From Caenorhabditis elegans (Eukaryota; Nematoda; Chromadorea; Rhabditida; Rhabditidae), in contig NC_003284.9 in the NCBI RefSeq assembly GCF_000002985.6, positions 15,686,001-15,750,000 of the forward strand: a stretch of 64,000 nucleotides of DNA. Direction: 5' to 3'. Shown here piece after piece: positions 1-11,975 of the stretch. The notes beneath the pieces were generated by a model. That model was not told the origin of the DNA. It did not search any database and was given only the letters and a program-made list of their open reading frames with translations. Positions within the stretch are counted from its first letter, which is position 1. Each line of letters starts with the position of its first letter. The position numbers were made by a program, and so were the translations under genes.

Positions 1-324
1 CACTTATTTGAACTACATCCCAACTTTTTGATAGTTTTTAAAAAGTAGTTTACTGAATAATCGGGTGACAGAAAACGTCAGGTAAGCCTGAAACCGCTAG
101 CAAATTATTTTGATTAGATTCTAACAAAACATTCTGTTTTTTTTTGAATTTGGTCGTGATTTCAGGAAAAATTATTTTGCCTAAAAATGTCATGCAAACT
201 TTTTATCGCCAGCTTTATCGTCGCTGAGATTTGGATTAATTTTCTGATTTTGGCCGAAACCTAACATTTTTTTTTGATTTTTGTGATCTTTTTGCAACTC
301 ATTGAATCATCAATTAATTTTCAG
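1..324. other. Non-coding, probable intron of the glypican gene
   Basis: There is no open frame that joins the first visible glypican exon. A donor-like GTAAG follows position 81, but the sequence before it has stops in the phase needed to join the exon at 325. I treat the stretch as intron or unresolved exon. Confidence 0.4.
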
Positions 325-1399
325 ATGATTGGAAAGTGCCTGCTCAATAATGAAGATTTCGGACTGCGCAAGAAGCGTTCCGCAAAGTTCAAGGCTTTTC
401 CAGTGATCACCACCAAACGAAGTCGAGACCACCTGATACTCAATCAAATGTTTCAGTCATTTGCAAATAAGGTTTTTTTTGGTTTTTTTTCTGCTCCTCC
501 TTTTCATTGTTATCACTTTTCTGTATGATCCTCCTTAAGCAATCCGCTTTTAGGGTCATTAAATGGTTGCGTCCTTATAGATTCTTTTTCAGATGGACGA
601 ATGGAAAGTATTTTTTGGAAATTTGCCTGAATACTTGTGTAGGGGAGAGGACTGGGCTAGTAAGGAGGATGAGAGGTGCTGGAATGGAACTGGCGTTGGG
701 GAGTACAAGCTCCCCTTAGTGAATTATACGAACCCGTTCTCAAATCCAGAGTATCAAGGGACTGATTTTCTGACATTTCGAGGTATGCATAAATGAGCTT
801 TTAACTTTAATACGTTCTGAAAAATCTAGGAAACTACATTGAAGAACGATTACGCCTACACTGGTTGCATTCACGGATATCTCATATTCTGTCTGGGAAA
901 GATTCTCAAAAGTCAGAGGCATACTATTCACACAAAGCAGAAGCCAGGATACAAAGTGATGATGAAGATTATGTAAGAATTTGTGAAAACTCTCAGAAAA
1001 ATTGGGTAGACAATTGCAGTTTTTCCTCAAAATTACTTTTAAAACTTGGCATTTTAACTGAGTTCTAAAAATAGTTTGGATGAAAAAGCGGTCATAATTT
1101 ACCACTTAAATTTGCTTTTTAAATTTGCAAATAAAAATATTAAAAAAAAAAAACATTACACCAATCAATCATTTTATTTGCAGTCCGATTACGAGTATGA
1201 AAGTTCTGGGAACTTTCCCGGATCCGGAAGCTACATGAGCTCTAAACGGGAATACTCGCCATATTTCCGAAAACATGACGATAAAATTGAAATTGTTATC
1301 GAACCATACCCAGTGATATCAACATCCCGTAAACATTTTCACAGTTTTGTAATTGTAATTTTTATGTTATTTTCTGCTTTGTTTCAATGTTCTAGGTAA
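325..1399 (+). CDS. gpn-1: Glypican (heparan sulfate proteoglycan core), C-terminal part
   Basis: Four exons are read: 325-471, 593-782, 830-972 and 1184-1399, all in frame, giving 231 codons to TAA. The N-terminal half lies left of the window. Glypicans are GPI-anchored cell-surface proteoglycans that modulate Wnt, BMP, FGF and Hh signalling. Seen: the helix before the last cysteines (MFQSFANKMDEWKVFFGNLP), then a Cys and the glypican hallmark DERCWNG; an acidic stretch SDDEDYSDYEYE followed by SGNFPGSGSY, the Ser-Gly pattern used for glycosaminoglycan attachment; and a hydrophobic C-terminus (FVIVIFMLFSALF) consistent with a GPI signal. C. elegans has two glypicans, gpn-1 and lon-2, both on X. 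I favour gpn-1 because of its proximity to lin-15, which is inference from memory of the map. Family is firm, symbol less so. Confidence 0.75.
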
Positions 1400-1867
1400 C
1401 TTTTTGATTGAATTGCTTAGTTGTATATACAGAGTCTGTACTTGTTTGAAAATGAAACGTGTATCTTCTTTTTGAACATTATTTTATTCCTGTAAATTTG
1501 AAATTCTTTTACAACTGATTAAAAAAACGTCTACAAGAGACATTTTGCATGATAGTATACTAAATGAGCATTTTTCTTTGAACAGCGTTACCGGTTGTTA
1601 TAATTAGAGACTTTCACTTCCTATCAGAAAAGTAGCTCAGGTGAGATATTTCAGCTCGGAATTAGGCTTTTGAATTGAACCTGTTTCACTTGGAAAATAA
1701 CTTCCAAGCAATGCCCTTATTAAGAAGGGATTCCCTACAAAACATTAAGATGCATTGAAGCACTTTGCACTAAAAATAAGTCGATCTAAAATTGTTTCAG
1801 TGCTTCAAATTTTTTGCCTCAACTCAATCCAGAAATTTTTCCGACTTTTTTTTTCAAAAAAACTGGA
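1400..1867. other. 3' flank of glypican gene, nothing recognisable
   Basis: AT-rich sequence with no supported exon, no canonical AATAAA and no repeat family that I recognise, ending where the 26-bp array starts. Confidence 0.5.
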
Positions 1868-2763
1868 AAATTCATCTAGTGGTCTAACTTTGGAAATTCA
1901 TCTAGTGGTCTAACTCTGGAAATTCATCTAGTGGTCTAACTTTGGAAATTCATCTACTGGTCTAACTTTGGAAATTCATCTAGTGGTCTAACTCTGGAAA
2001 TTCATCTAGTGGTCTAACTCTTTGGAAATTCATCTACTGGTCTAACTTTGGAAATTCATCTACTGGTCTAACTTTGGGAATTCATCTACTGGTCTAACTT
2101 TGGAAATTCATCTACTGGTCTAACTTTGGAAATTCATCTACTGGTCTAACTTTGGGAATTCATCTACTGGTCTAACTTTGGGAATTCATCTACTGGTCTA
2201 ACTTTGGGAATTCATCTACTGGTCTAACTTTGGAAATTCATCTACTGGTCTAACTTTGGGAATTCATCTACTGGTCTAACTTTGGGAATTCATCTACTGG
2301 TCTAACTTTGGGAATTCATCTACTGGTCTAACTTTGGGAATTCATCTACTGGTCTAACTTTGGGAATTCATCTACTGGTCTAACTTTGGGAATTCATCTA
2401 CTGGTCTAACTTTGGAAATTCATCTACTGGTCTAACTTTGGGAATTCATCTACTGGTCTAACTTTGGGAATTCATCTACTGGTCTAACTTTGGGAATTCA
2501 TCTACTGGTCTAACTTTGGAAATTCATCTACTGGTCTAACTTTGGGAATTCATCTACTGGTCTAACTTTGGAAATTCATCTACTGGTCTAACTTTGGGAA
2601 TTCATCTACTGGTCTAACTTTGGGAATTCATCTACTGGTCTAACTTTGGGAATTCATCTACTGGTCTAACTTTGGAAATTCATCTACTGGTCTAACTTTA
2701 TGAATTCATCTACTGGTCTAACTTTGGGAATTCATCTACTGGTCTAACTTTGGGAATTCATCT
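1868..2763. repeat. 26-bp minisatellite, about 34 copies
   Basis: Head-to-tail copies of a 26-bp unit containing GGTCTAACTTTGGGAATTCA. The first copies carry CTAGTGG and GGAAATT; later copies carry CTACTGG and mostly GGGAATT. So there are two ordered variants, with one 2-bp insertion near 2020. Copies are 90-100% alike, indicating recent expansion or homogenisation. Confidence 0.97.
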
Positions 2764-2833
2764 TATGGAATCTTTCGAAAAACCGTTCCCTTTGGAAGCT
2801 CATCTCTCCGCGGCTAATTTTTTTTGAAACGTG

Positions 2834-2965
2834 CGCGGCAATTGCCGTTCGGCAATTGAATTTTCGGCACATTCTGCAATTGCCGGGATTGCCGGTTACC
2901 AGTAATTTCCATTTTCGGCAATTGCCGAAATTGTCGATTGCCGGAAAATTGCCGCGCACCCCTGA
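2834..2965. repeat. Short inverted-repeat element of the CGGCAATTGCCG family
   Basis: The ends are complementary: GTGCGCGGCAATTGCCG on the left, AAAATTGCCGCGCACCCCTG on the right. The interior is made of repeated GGCAATTGCCG palindromes. It resembles a non-autonomous DNA element; other family members are near 9.2, 16.9 and 50 kb. Confidence 0.7.
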
Positions 2966-3490
2966 TTCCTATTTCATTAAAAAATCTTCAAATTTATGTT
3001 TCATTTTGTGGAAAACCGTAAAACAAAAATTGAAACCTCTAGATCAAAACTGTATTAGTTATATTAGTTGGCATATGTCGTGCGTCAACAAAATAATGCG
3101 CAGGAGAGACATTGCGAGGATAATTGACGTACCATTGTCAACGAAGACGTCTTGGATATATTGATTGGCAGATGGCAAGAGACACCTTTTCAATACGCAG
3201 TTTGTCGATTTTTTATTAGCGATATTGAATTTTATGACTTTTAGAATTATAATTTTTACGTATTCTTTCAAATCTAAAATTAAAGTTTAAGTTTTTTTCC
3301 TCCAGCATATTTTTATGTAGTTACAATTAAATTCTTACGACAAAAAAGTGTCGAAGAAACTGTGTAGTGTGCCCGCTGCAAACTGCAAACACGCTCTATT
3401 TCACGTCTGCGTCTCTTGCGCCCAACATAATATTTCTTCATTTTCTTTATACAATGCGTCGAAACATTGTTATCAACTGCCAAATTTCAG
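2966..3490. other. Intergenic, upstream of the TXNDC11-like gene
   Basis: No gene is supported. The stretch ends in TTTCAG at 3490, immediately before the first exon of the next gene, which could be a cis or SL1 trans-splice acceptor. Confidence 0.45.
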
Positions 3491-3514
3491 GATAATTGAA
3501 GCCTGAATTGTCAC

Positions 3515-6500
3515 ATGCACGAGGAGAATGACGAAACAAATGAACCTGAAGGATCGAAGACGCCAGTAGAGAGAAAGGAAGACAGTTTTGAAGGTTAGTT
3601 AGCGGTTTTGAATTTAAAATTTTAATAATAACCTGAATTGCTTCAAATTGAATGGACAGCTAAAGAAATAATATTCAACTTCCAGAAGAAAGTCATTCCA
3701 GTCAAGAATCATCTTCCGAGCAGCAGTCTGAAGCTGGTGATGAGAACAAGGAGGAAGTTGAAGGTTTTTAAATCAAAATTATATACTATCATATATACTA
3801 CAAATTCTATATAATTAGTGTTTTTTGAACAGTTTAAAAGTATAGTTTAATATAACAACTTAGAAAAAAAACAGTAATCAGAAATGAAACATTTTTTGAA
3901 AATTGAAATTTTAGAAAAAATCTAAATCTATGTAGTATTTTTTGTTGTACTTTTTGTATTTTCTTCAAATCAGTGTTTTAATCAAATTAAATTACATCCA
4001 AAGTTTGAAACTTCACAGCATGCATACACAATACATGCAAAAAAAATCATTGAAAATGGCAATAACGAGAAACAGAGCCGCCGGCGACTAAACAAACATT
4101 TATATTTATATATACGTTGCATAAAAATGTTTTCCCCGCAACACCATTGATTATATTCAATTTTTTACAGGATCTGACGAAGAACCGATTGATGAAGACG
4201 TTATTGCACAAGCAGTAGCTCGACGGAATACCGAAAAGAACAGAATATTACGAGATTGTGGGGTTTTGCTCGTGGCAACTGCAGCACTGGCAATTATGAT
4301 ATACCTGCTGCTTACTTTGTTGGGGTGAATTTTGAATTTGTTTGATTTTTAAATTTTTGTGGAAAGCAAAAAAAAACAAATTTGAATAGAAAGCAAGCAG
4401 AATTATAGAAAAAAAAAATACAAATTTGGTCCTGCTACAAATTAACAAAAAACTTTGTCAAAAAATAACCGCGTAACATTTTAGTACTTGTGTATTAGAT
4501 GTACCACAAAAGTTGTTTTAAAGGTGTTGTAGTCAATTTTTTTTTTGCTTTATTAGACTCAAAATTGTCTGAAAACATCGAATTTCATAATGAAAATTCT
4601 TGAAAACTTCTCAAAAAAAGTTATGACGGCTCAAAAAATGACCTAAAATTAGTTAAAATTGGAAATTTGGCCGCCTTGTCAATGTCGCAACGGCTGGAAA
4701 CAATTTTTTTGAAATCACTTTCAAATTTTGAAAATAAACTATAATTATATCGCGTTTTCAACTTCATTTAGGTATTTTGAAGTCGACGGACGGCGAAATT
4801 TAGTAAAAAAAAAATTAAAAGCCTATGGGTTCCTTTTGCCAAATGATTTGTGTGCTTTTCTCAATATTTAACAAACTTTATAATTTTGTTTTGATATGAA
4901 CGTGAATGTTAAGTTTAATATCATTATCCACACTAGATTTAGGAAAAAACATTTTAAAAATTTTTTTGGAATAAAAAAAATTTAGTAAACTCCCTAACAT
5001 TTTTCAGACTATCCATGCCATCCCGCCCTTTGGTAGTATCAAAAGGAGCTGCCAAACCTTTTTTCCACGGTGTACACAGAAAACTTATCCAGGACAATTA
5101 TGACGGCACGATTCGGTTATCTGGGTATGCCAAAAAAATTTATATACATTTTCGCAAAATTAATATTCAGAAACCAAACAATGTCAGTAATTCTTCTTTA
5201 CTCTCCGTACAGCATCAGGTCAAAATGGTTTCGAGAGGAATACTACACAACGGCGAGGAGACTTAAAAAACTACACGGGGTACTCAATTAATCTAGCTTT
5301 TAAAAGCACAATTTTTCTAAAAGTCAAAAGGAATTTTAAAGTACTTTGGATAATTTTTAAAAGTTAACATTTTAAATCAATCACATACATTTTTTCAACT
5401 ACTTTGCTTTTTTTTATTATAAGCTTTGCCATATCGTCAAAAAATGCGAAAAATATATTTTTTACGCCTTAATTTAAAAAAAAACGTGGAAAAAAAAACC
5501 CGAATAACAATTTTATGAATTATTTATTTCCAGAACCTTGCCCCATATTTCGGAGCTACTAACTGTTTCGACCAAAACTCTTACTGTCGGCGAAAATACA
5601 ACTTGAAACAGTATCCAGCAATGATGGCTCAGAACTCCGCTTTGATGGGCTCTGTGTACAACGGACCATTGGACTCGGTTTATGTTACCCGGTTTGTATA
5701 GCTTAACCTTTCAGTTGCTCATGGATACTAATTTCAGGTGGCTGAACCGTTTGCAAAATGGCGTTTTTCGTCTGCAATCCGCTCAAGATTTAACGACCCT
5801 TTCGAAAAATCATGATTTATTAACGATTTTATACTTCAAAATCAAGACTCCACCTCAAAAGTTTCAATCAGCATCAAATTTTTCGAAGTTGGCATACCAC
5901 TATCTTGACGGAGATCCAAGTAAATCTTTTAGGATATTGAATAAAATTGTTTATAAAGTTTATATGTTTCAGACACCGACCGGACGATATTCTGCATTGT
6001 GACGGACTCCCAATTAGCTGCTCAATTACAACTTCACAATGAGCATGACCTTGTTTTAGTGAGCTCTGAGCTAAAACTTCTGACAACTCACTATAAGGGA
6101 TGGGTGATGGAGAATGTGCACAAGGACTTGGTCAAGTTCTCACAAGAAGCTGCGATGAAAAATGTGGAATTTTTGAATTTAGGTTAGTTAAAAAATCCTT
6201 ATTCGTCATTGTGTTCTATTTCTGTAATTAGAAAACATTTATAGGTCGACGATTCCATTCCACTCAGCTTGCCGAAAAGTTCAATCAAGGATCTGTCCTG
6301 ATGTACTTCACACGAGATTTGAATTATGGAAATGCAAAATATAAAATGTTCCGGGAAATCGCTCAAGAATACCGGACGTGTCCTGAAAAAGATTTTATAT
6401 CTGTCGACAGTGAGACCCCGGACAACTTTGACCTTGATTGCTCAACAAGTTTGAAAGGAATTTTATGCGAGGTAAATACAAAAAAAAAAGGAAAATATGT

Positions 6501-9500
6501 AAATAACAAAAGCACTAACTCGATAATTCCCAGATCTGTTTATTTTTCATTCTCGCACAAAAATTCAAAATATGTATCACTTGCATTATTTTCACTGTTT
6601 CAAAAATAGTTTATTTGTTTCAGTAAAATTTTATGAGACAATAAGTATTTCTAAGTGAAACATTGTAATATTTAGCAAAATCGAAAAAAAGTTAAAAAAA
6701 AAAAAAAAATTATAAGTTTGACAATTTTCAGGCAAACAATACTCTTTCGTTCATGATGATCGATTCAAAGATAGAAAACGCACTTGCAGCAAAATATGGA
6801 GCGGACCGGGTAAGTTTGTTTGAATTTTTAAAAAACGTTAATTTGATCGAAAGATTGTTAAAACAAAATCTTCAAATTTAAATTGTCCAAACACGATATC
6901 AATATGTGATTAGTTGCTGTACATAATTTTCATATTCTTGTATAAGACATATTTAACGTTGAAACCTGTTATAACAATAGTTGACAATGATACATACTAC
7001 AACTACTACATACTACATACTACATACTACAGGGTGGGCCAAAAGTATGGTAACAAGACTTTCGCGCAAGCTGGTGGGCGCTGACGCATTTTTCGTGCGA
7101 TAATTTTATTTTTATTATTTTCAGCATATTTTAATTACCTTATTTCCAAATTTTCAAGTCTCTAGGTTGATTTTTACAGGAATGGTCGCTAGTTCTTTAC
7201 ACCGAGGCACCATTGTCGAGATGGCAAAGAGGGGAATGGGCCCAAGTAGCATCGGAAAAGCTCTCGGAATCTCACGAACAACCGCTTGGAGAACCATCAA
7301 ACGTTACGATGAATTGAATACACTTAAGGACCGTCCAAAAAGTGGGAGACCCCGCACATCGATTACTCCAGAGAGAGTCAAGGTCGTCAGGGAACGAATT
7401 CGTCGGAATCCACACCGAAGCATGAGAAGAATGAGTCTGGAGCTTCGAATGAGCTGATCGTCAATCAGAAGAATCGTAAAAAGTGAGCTCGGACTGAAGC
7501 CATACGGTGCTCGAAAGGCAGCAATCCTGTCGGAAAAGAACAAGCTGGCACGCATCCAGAAGTGCAAATCTATACTTGCTGGCACGCGCCAAAATGAACA
7601 CCTGAAGATGCTGTTCACCGACGAGAAACTCTTTAAGGTGGAGGCCGAATTCAACCCACAAAACCATCGAGTTCTTGCCTCGACATCTGAGCAAGCTAAT
7701 AACCAGGGTAGAATGATCAAGCGAGCTTCGCATCCTCAACAAGTCATGGTTTTTGGTGCAATCACCTCCGATGGCAAGATGCCTCTGATTTTCGTAGATC
7801 CTGGTGTAAAAATCAACAAGGAGTACTATTTGGAGGAGACTTTGAAAAATCATGTGCTTCCGTGGACCAAATCCCATTTCGGAAACCAAGTCTGGACTTT
7901 CCAACAGGATTCTGCTCCCGCTCACAAGGCAAAGATCGTACACGCTTGGTGCACAGCCAATTTCCCTCGATTCATCACCAGTTCCGAATGGCCTGCCTCG
8001 TCGCCAGACTTGAATCCGCTTGACTATTCCATATGGGGAGTTCTTCAGTCAAAGGTCCAAGAACGTCCAAATCCCAATTTGGAGTAGTTAAAACGAAGTT
8101 TCGAAGAAGAATGGGCTAAATTATCCCCGGAATACCTCCGTGCCACGGTGAATGCGTTTCCGAAGAGACTCAGGGATGTTGTGAAGAACAAAGACAACCG
8201 CATCGAACAACTTTGATAATTTCCTGTTTAGAAATATTTTAATAAACCATTGTTGAATTTTCTTGTTAAAACGAGTCATTTTGCGAAACTTACATCACTT
8301 TGAATGTGTTACCATACTTTTGGCCCACCCTGTACATACTAGAACTAGATACTACAACGATAAAAATCGATATTATTATTCTTTCAGGAAGATATGGTTG
8401 TTGCAATTAACTCAAAACAAGAAATAACCCGCTACATTAAATCTAATATCACAAGGTATGCTCCCTCTCCCATCTTGCCATGATCTTAAATTTTCAATAT
8501 TTCAGAGAATCTATCAATTGCCTGATTCGCCAGCATCACAATTCCGCGGACAACTCGTTTGTAACTGAGTCAACTGAAATCATCACTACAAAAACGGAAA
8601 CTCCAAAAGATATACATGCAGATGCGGTTGGAGAATCGTCGTTTGTAAAATTTGTAGATTCTACAGCCGAGCTTCTTTTGAGTAGAAAAGTGAGAATAAT
8701 TTGCCTATTTTTATATGTTGATGAGCATAAATTTTCAGATTAACGTTATTCTATTTATGGGAGGAATTTGGCATAGCGCATCAAGTTCTGCAATCGCTCC
8801 ATTTCATCTCGTTGCCAATCACTTCAAGGAGTCTAAGAATTTAATCGATTTTTCAATGTATGACGACAAAGTTTTATGAACATTGTTCAAGTTTTGTTTT
8901 CAGAGTCGACGTTTCTGAGACCAAACTTCCTTACAATCTCAATTTTGATCAACTTCCAAAGATTCTAATCACCAGCGCTGACAGGTAACATTTTTGAGAA
9001 TTTTTTTTGTAAAAAGTGCAGAAAATAGAAAAGGTTGAATTCTGATGTAGTTTTTACAGAAGTAATACTTATATGTTCCTAATAAAAGTAGTTTTGTTCC
9101 AAAACAGCTCCGAAGCGTCAAATGCAAAAACTTTTGTGCTTTTAAGGTTTGAATATATTTTCTCCGAATTTTTTACTATTTTTTCAGGATGTTCAAAAGT
9201 TCAAAAATGTTTAAGTTCACACCAGCGGTGGGCGGCATTTGCTGATCGGCAAATTGATTTGTCGACAAATTCGGCTTGTCGGTTTGCCGATTTGCCGGAA
9301 ATGTTCAATTCCGGCAAATTGCCGATTTGCCGGAAATGTTCAATTCCGGCAAATTGCCGATTTGCCGTTTACCGGATATCAGATTTACCGGAAATGTTTT
9401 GAGGGGCTTTTTATAAGACGGAAACTCTTAAAACTGTGTCTTTTTGAATTCTTTCCGTTTTTCTTCATATTTTCATAGAATTTGCTTACTATTCAAAATA

Positions 9501-10291
9501 GATGTAGGAACATTTATAAAAAGGATTAAAAGCCGGAAATGCTCGGCAAATTGCCTTTTTCCGGCAATTTGACAATTTGCCGATTTGCCGGAAATTTCAA
9601 TTCCGGCTATTTGCCGATTTGCCAATTTGCCAGAAAAAATCGTTTGCCACCCACCCCTGATTTACACAACATATGACTATTTCATTTTATTTAAAATACC
9701 GGGTTTTTTTGTGAACGCAATGTTTAAATATCTGCATAGCTTTTGAATACTGGAAGGTATAACATTTTTGGAGTATGAAAATCGATAATTCATTATTTTT
9801 CAAGCTTTTGAGCAATTTTGTTGATTTTCAGCATTGGGTTGAGCTGGACCTACCCCGAAGAGTTTATGATCAATCACACCAACATTGCGCGATTTGTTCT
9901 AACAAGGCCCGGAAAAATATTCGGACGGTTGCGCTGGATGGATTCATGTCAGGGTACATGCCGAAAACGAGCACAACGGGAAATGCGAGACGATCGATTG
10001 CAGCTCAAACGGCGTTTGGGCCGAAATGTGGCGAACAGTGTGAGGTGAGCACCAAAATCCTGTCAGATAACAAACATGAAGCACAAGACACACGTCACTA
10101 ACTCGAATGTGTGTTATGTTATCCATCAAAAATCACAAATATTTTAATGCTCCGAGTTGAATGAGATTAATATTTACACAGTTTCTGGCTCGAGACTAGA
10201 TTTTTTGTTTGCATTAAGTTTCAGTCTTCTGTTTTTCAGACAACGAGTATTACTTGGGTACTATGACCGGATGCTTCGAATGATAAGTTAG
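3515..10291 (+). CDS. TXNDC11-like ER thioredoxin-fold membrane protein
   Basis: Sixteen exons join in frame to 702 aa: 3515-3593, 3686-3763, 4171-4324, 5008-5124, 5171-5279, 5534-5691, 5738-5919, 5973-6182, 6245-6471, 6732-6809, 8388-8455, 8506-8689, 8739-8857, 8904-8984, 9832-10044, 10240-10291. An acidic N-terminus of about 80 residues precedes one membrane segment (about 83-103, GVLLVATAALAIMIYLLL), then tandem thioredoxin-like folds and a basic Arg/Gln-rich C-terminus. It follows vertebrate TXNDC11 (EFP1) through YAxxV/VILLYSP, NCFDQNSYCRRKY, YNGPLDSVY, VDVSETKLPYNLNFDQLPK and TYPEEFMINHTN. Human TXNDC11 binds dual oxidases in the ER. Oddly, the redox position of the last fold reads GGIWHSASSS, so the CXXC is absent and a chaperone or scaffold role is likelier than oxidoreductase. 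Intron 10 holds a transposon; intron 14 holds a CGGCAAATTG element. Confidence 0.85.
7030..8332 (+). mobile_element. Decayed maT-clade mariner (CemaT1-like), 1303 bp
   Basis: The element is bounded by perfect 26-bp terminal inverted repeats beginning CAGGGTGGGCCAAAAG and flanked by TA on both sides, the target duplication of the IS630/Tc1/mariner superfamily. It sits in intron 10 of the TXNDC11-like gene, in a run of TACTACA repeats, same strand. Length, 26-bp ends and DD37D catalytic spacing fit the maT clade, of which CemaT1 is the C. elegans member I know of; the name rests on memory. Confidence 0.88.
7182..8216 (+). pseudogene. maT/mariner transposase with two nonsense codons
   Basis: The frame opens with MVASSLHRGTIVEMAKRG and an N-terminal paired-type helix-turn-helix (IGKALGISRTTAWRTIKRY), then GRPR. 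The catalytic domain shows FTDEK (first Asp), FQQDSAPAHK (second Asp) and SSPDLNPLDYSIWG (third Asp). Thirty-seven residues separate the last two, so it is DD37D, and the final residue is Asp rather than the Glu of Tc1. In-frame TGA at 7455-7457 and TAG at 8085-8087 interrupt an otherwise open frame that ends with TGA at 8214-8216. Both look like single-base changes. No frameshift was seen, so the copy is fairly young but cannot encode full-length protein. An ATG at 7167 is also in frame. Confidence 0.88.
9225..9662. repeat. CGGCAAATTG-rich element with CAGGGGTGGG-type ends
   Basis: The left end is CAGCGGTGGGCGGCA and the right end is TGCCACCCACCCCTGA, near-complementary. Inside, copies of GATTTGCCGGAAATGTTCAA and TTCCGGCAAATT alternate, with an unrelated AT-rich centre at about 9400-9530. 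It lies in intron 14 of the TXNDC11-like gene. Confidence 0.75.
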
Positions 10292-10408
10292 TATATTTCG
10301 ATTAGTATTGTTTTGTATTTTTATTTTCCGGGTTTTCAATTTCTTCTGTGTCCAACTGTTGTTGATCATTTCTTTCATTCCTTTTCCATTTTTAGACTGT
10401 TTTGTCGC

Positions 10409-10414
10409 AATAAA
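10409..10414 (+). terminator. Poly(A) signal of the TXNDC11-like gene
   Basis: AATAAA lies 118 bases after the stop codon, before the next gene. Confidence 0.55.
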
Positions 10415-10761
10415 CTGTTGTTATTATTTTGGTTATTGTTGCAAAGAGGTCTCAATGAAAAGCACCACCACGCAATTTCAATAGCCCTCCTCCACCTCGC
10501 GCTCCCTATTGCCCAAACAAAGTGTGATCGCCGAGGGGTTCCCCGTCGCAAAAGGTGCTAAAAAACTGGGCACTTATACGAGAGCTCTCCGAGAGAGATC
10601 TCCAACAAACAGACTGTGTTGATTGGAGGCTTTTTTGTGTGTCACTAGTCGCTTGCAAATGTTTGCATTTGGGCTGGTCAATCACATTAGAAAATGAGTA
10701 GAAAAGGGCCGGGAAGAGAGGGCGCAAGCGCCGTCAACCACCCTGAAGATAAGTGACGATC
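10415..10761. promoter_or_regulatory. Presumed promoter region of the Cys-rich secreted gene
   Basis: This is the only space between the upstream poly(A) signal and the ATG at 10762. It holds a self-complementary GAGAGCTCTCCGAGAGAG block around 10580 and an AGATAAG (GATA-type) site at 10747. No TATA box is convincing. Confidence 0.3.
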
Positions 10762-11975
10762 ATGAAGCTCACTGCTGCAATTTTGTGCTCAATTGCTTTT
10801 GCAACAACTGTAAGTTTATGGTTTTTATATTAAAATAGATCATTTCTAAATTAAAGTTTTGAAATTAAAATGCTTTATTTTTAAATTAACACAAAAGGTA
10901 AAAATAAAGGTTGTCCTGTTACTAGTGGCGTTTATATCTCTTCTAGTCAGAATTTAAGCCGTGCCGGAACTAGCGGTATGACCGATTTACCTTTCGTGAA
11001 CCAAATTCACTACCCACTTTTTGAGCCGGATGGGTGAGCCTTTGGGGTGAGGTGGGATTGAACTTGCAACCTCTTGGGTGACAGTGCTGCACGACTACCA
11101 CTTAGCCACCCGTGCCCCTGCATAATTTTGTAATAACGTTTAAAAAATCTTCTTAAACTATAATTAACAAAATTTTATTCAGTTTGCCGCAGATGTCTCA
11201 GAAGGACACACTGTCGTTGCTCAATGCAAGTGCAGCGACTTGGATGAATGTGCCGACGCCATAGCTACAAAGACCAACAACTGCAAGAAGAAGTGATCTC
11301 TGAAATATTATTACAACCTGCAATTCACATTTTAATTTATAGGGCTGAATGCACAAATTTCTTGAAGGAAATTGGAGATGCGACAAAAATTATGGCTTGC
11401 TTGGATGCTGATCACGAGCAGATGATGAAAGTTGAGGCTTGCGCCAAGAAGAAGTTGAATGGAGAACTTGGGTATTTCATATCTCTTCTAATCATATACA
11501 AATTCATAATCATATTTCAGATGCACCAACTCCGCTACTCCAGTGAACCTGACTATCCCTCTTATTCCAGTAATCGAGATTCCATCATTGGAAGAGTCTG
11601 GAGCAGTTGCAGTCGGAGAGCAAGCTTCGGGCCAAGCTGAGCCACCACTCCAACTTAGACAATACCTGATGTGCATCGATGAGTGCACTCATGACGATAT
11701 GGAAGTTATTCCAGGAAGAAAGAAGAGAAGTCCAGCTACGTGTGCCTTCAAGCTCAAGTGTGCTCTGGCTCCACCATCCGATTCTACACAATCTGCCTAT
11801 ACCGAGTGTCAAAAAGAGGTATACTTTTGTTTCTCGAGACATGCATATATGCAAATCGATGAGGTGATAATACTCAAATAACAATTTTCAGCTCGGCTAC
11901 GATCCAGTAAAGGGAGCTGCCGATTCCTGCAAATGCCTCAAATCCGCCGGAGTCAATATGACCTGCCCTAACTAA
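10762..11975 (+). CDS. Secreted cysteine-rich protein, function unknown
   Basis: Five exons in frame (10762-10809, 11183-11292, 11343-11471, 11521-11818, 11892-11975) give 222 aa. Residues 1-18 form a clean signal peptide (MKLTAAILCSIAFATTFA). The mature part has about 16 cysteines in two clusters: CKC...C...C...C with AEC, MAC and EAC spacings, then a hydrophobic Pro/Ile linker, then a second cluster ending SCKC and TC. An RKKRS motif between the linker and the second cluster looks like a furin-type processing site. It has no transmembrane segment after the signal, so it is probably secreted and disulfide-bonded. I do not recognise the family. Intron 1 holds a tRNA-derived repeat on the minus strand. 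Confidence 0.82.
10968..11120 (-). repeat. tRNA-derived SINE-like repeat, divergent copy
   Basis: Read on the minus strand it opens GGGGCACGGGTGGCTAAGTG (A-box-like) and carries AGTTCAATCCCACC (B-box-like) about 40 bases later, then CTCACCC. The same layout is seen in better copies at 23.05, 31.12 and 47.52 kb, but this one is clearly diverged. It lies in an intron. Confidence 0.6.

Noticed and set aside
1868-2763. Possible CRISPR-like array
   Set aside because: Units are contiguous with no spacers, and the DNA is eukaryotic; it is a minisatellite.
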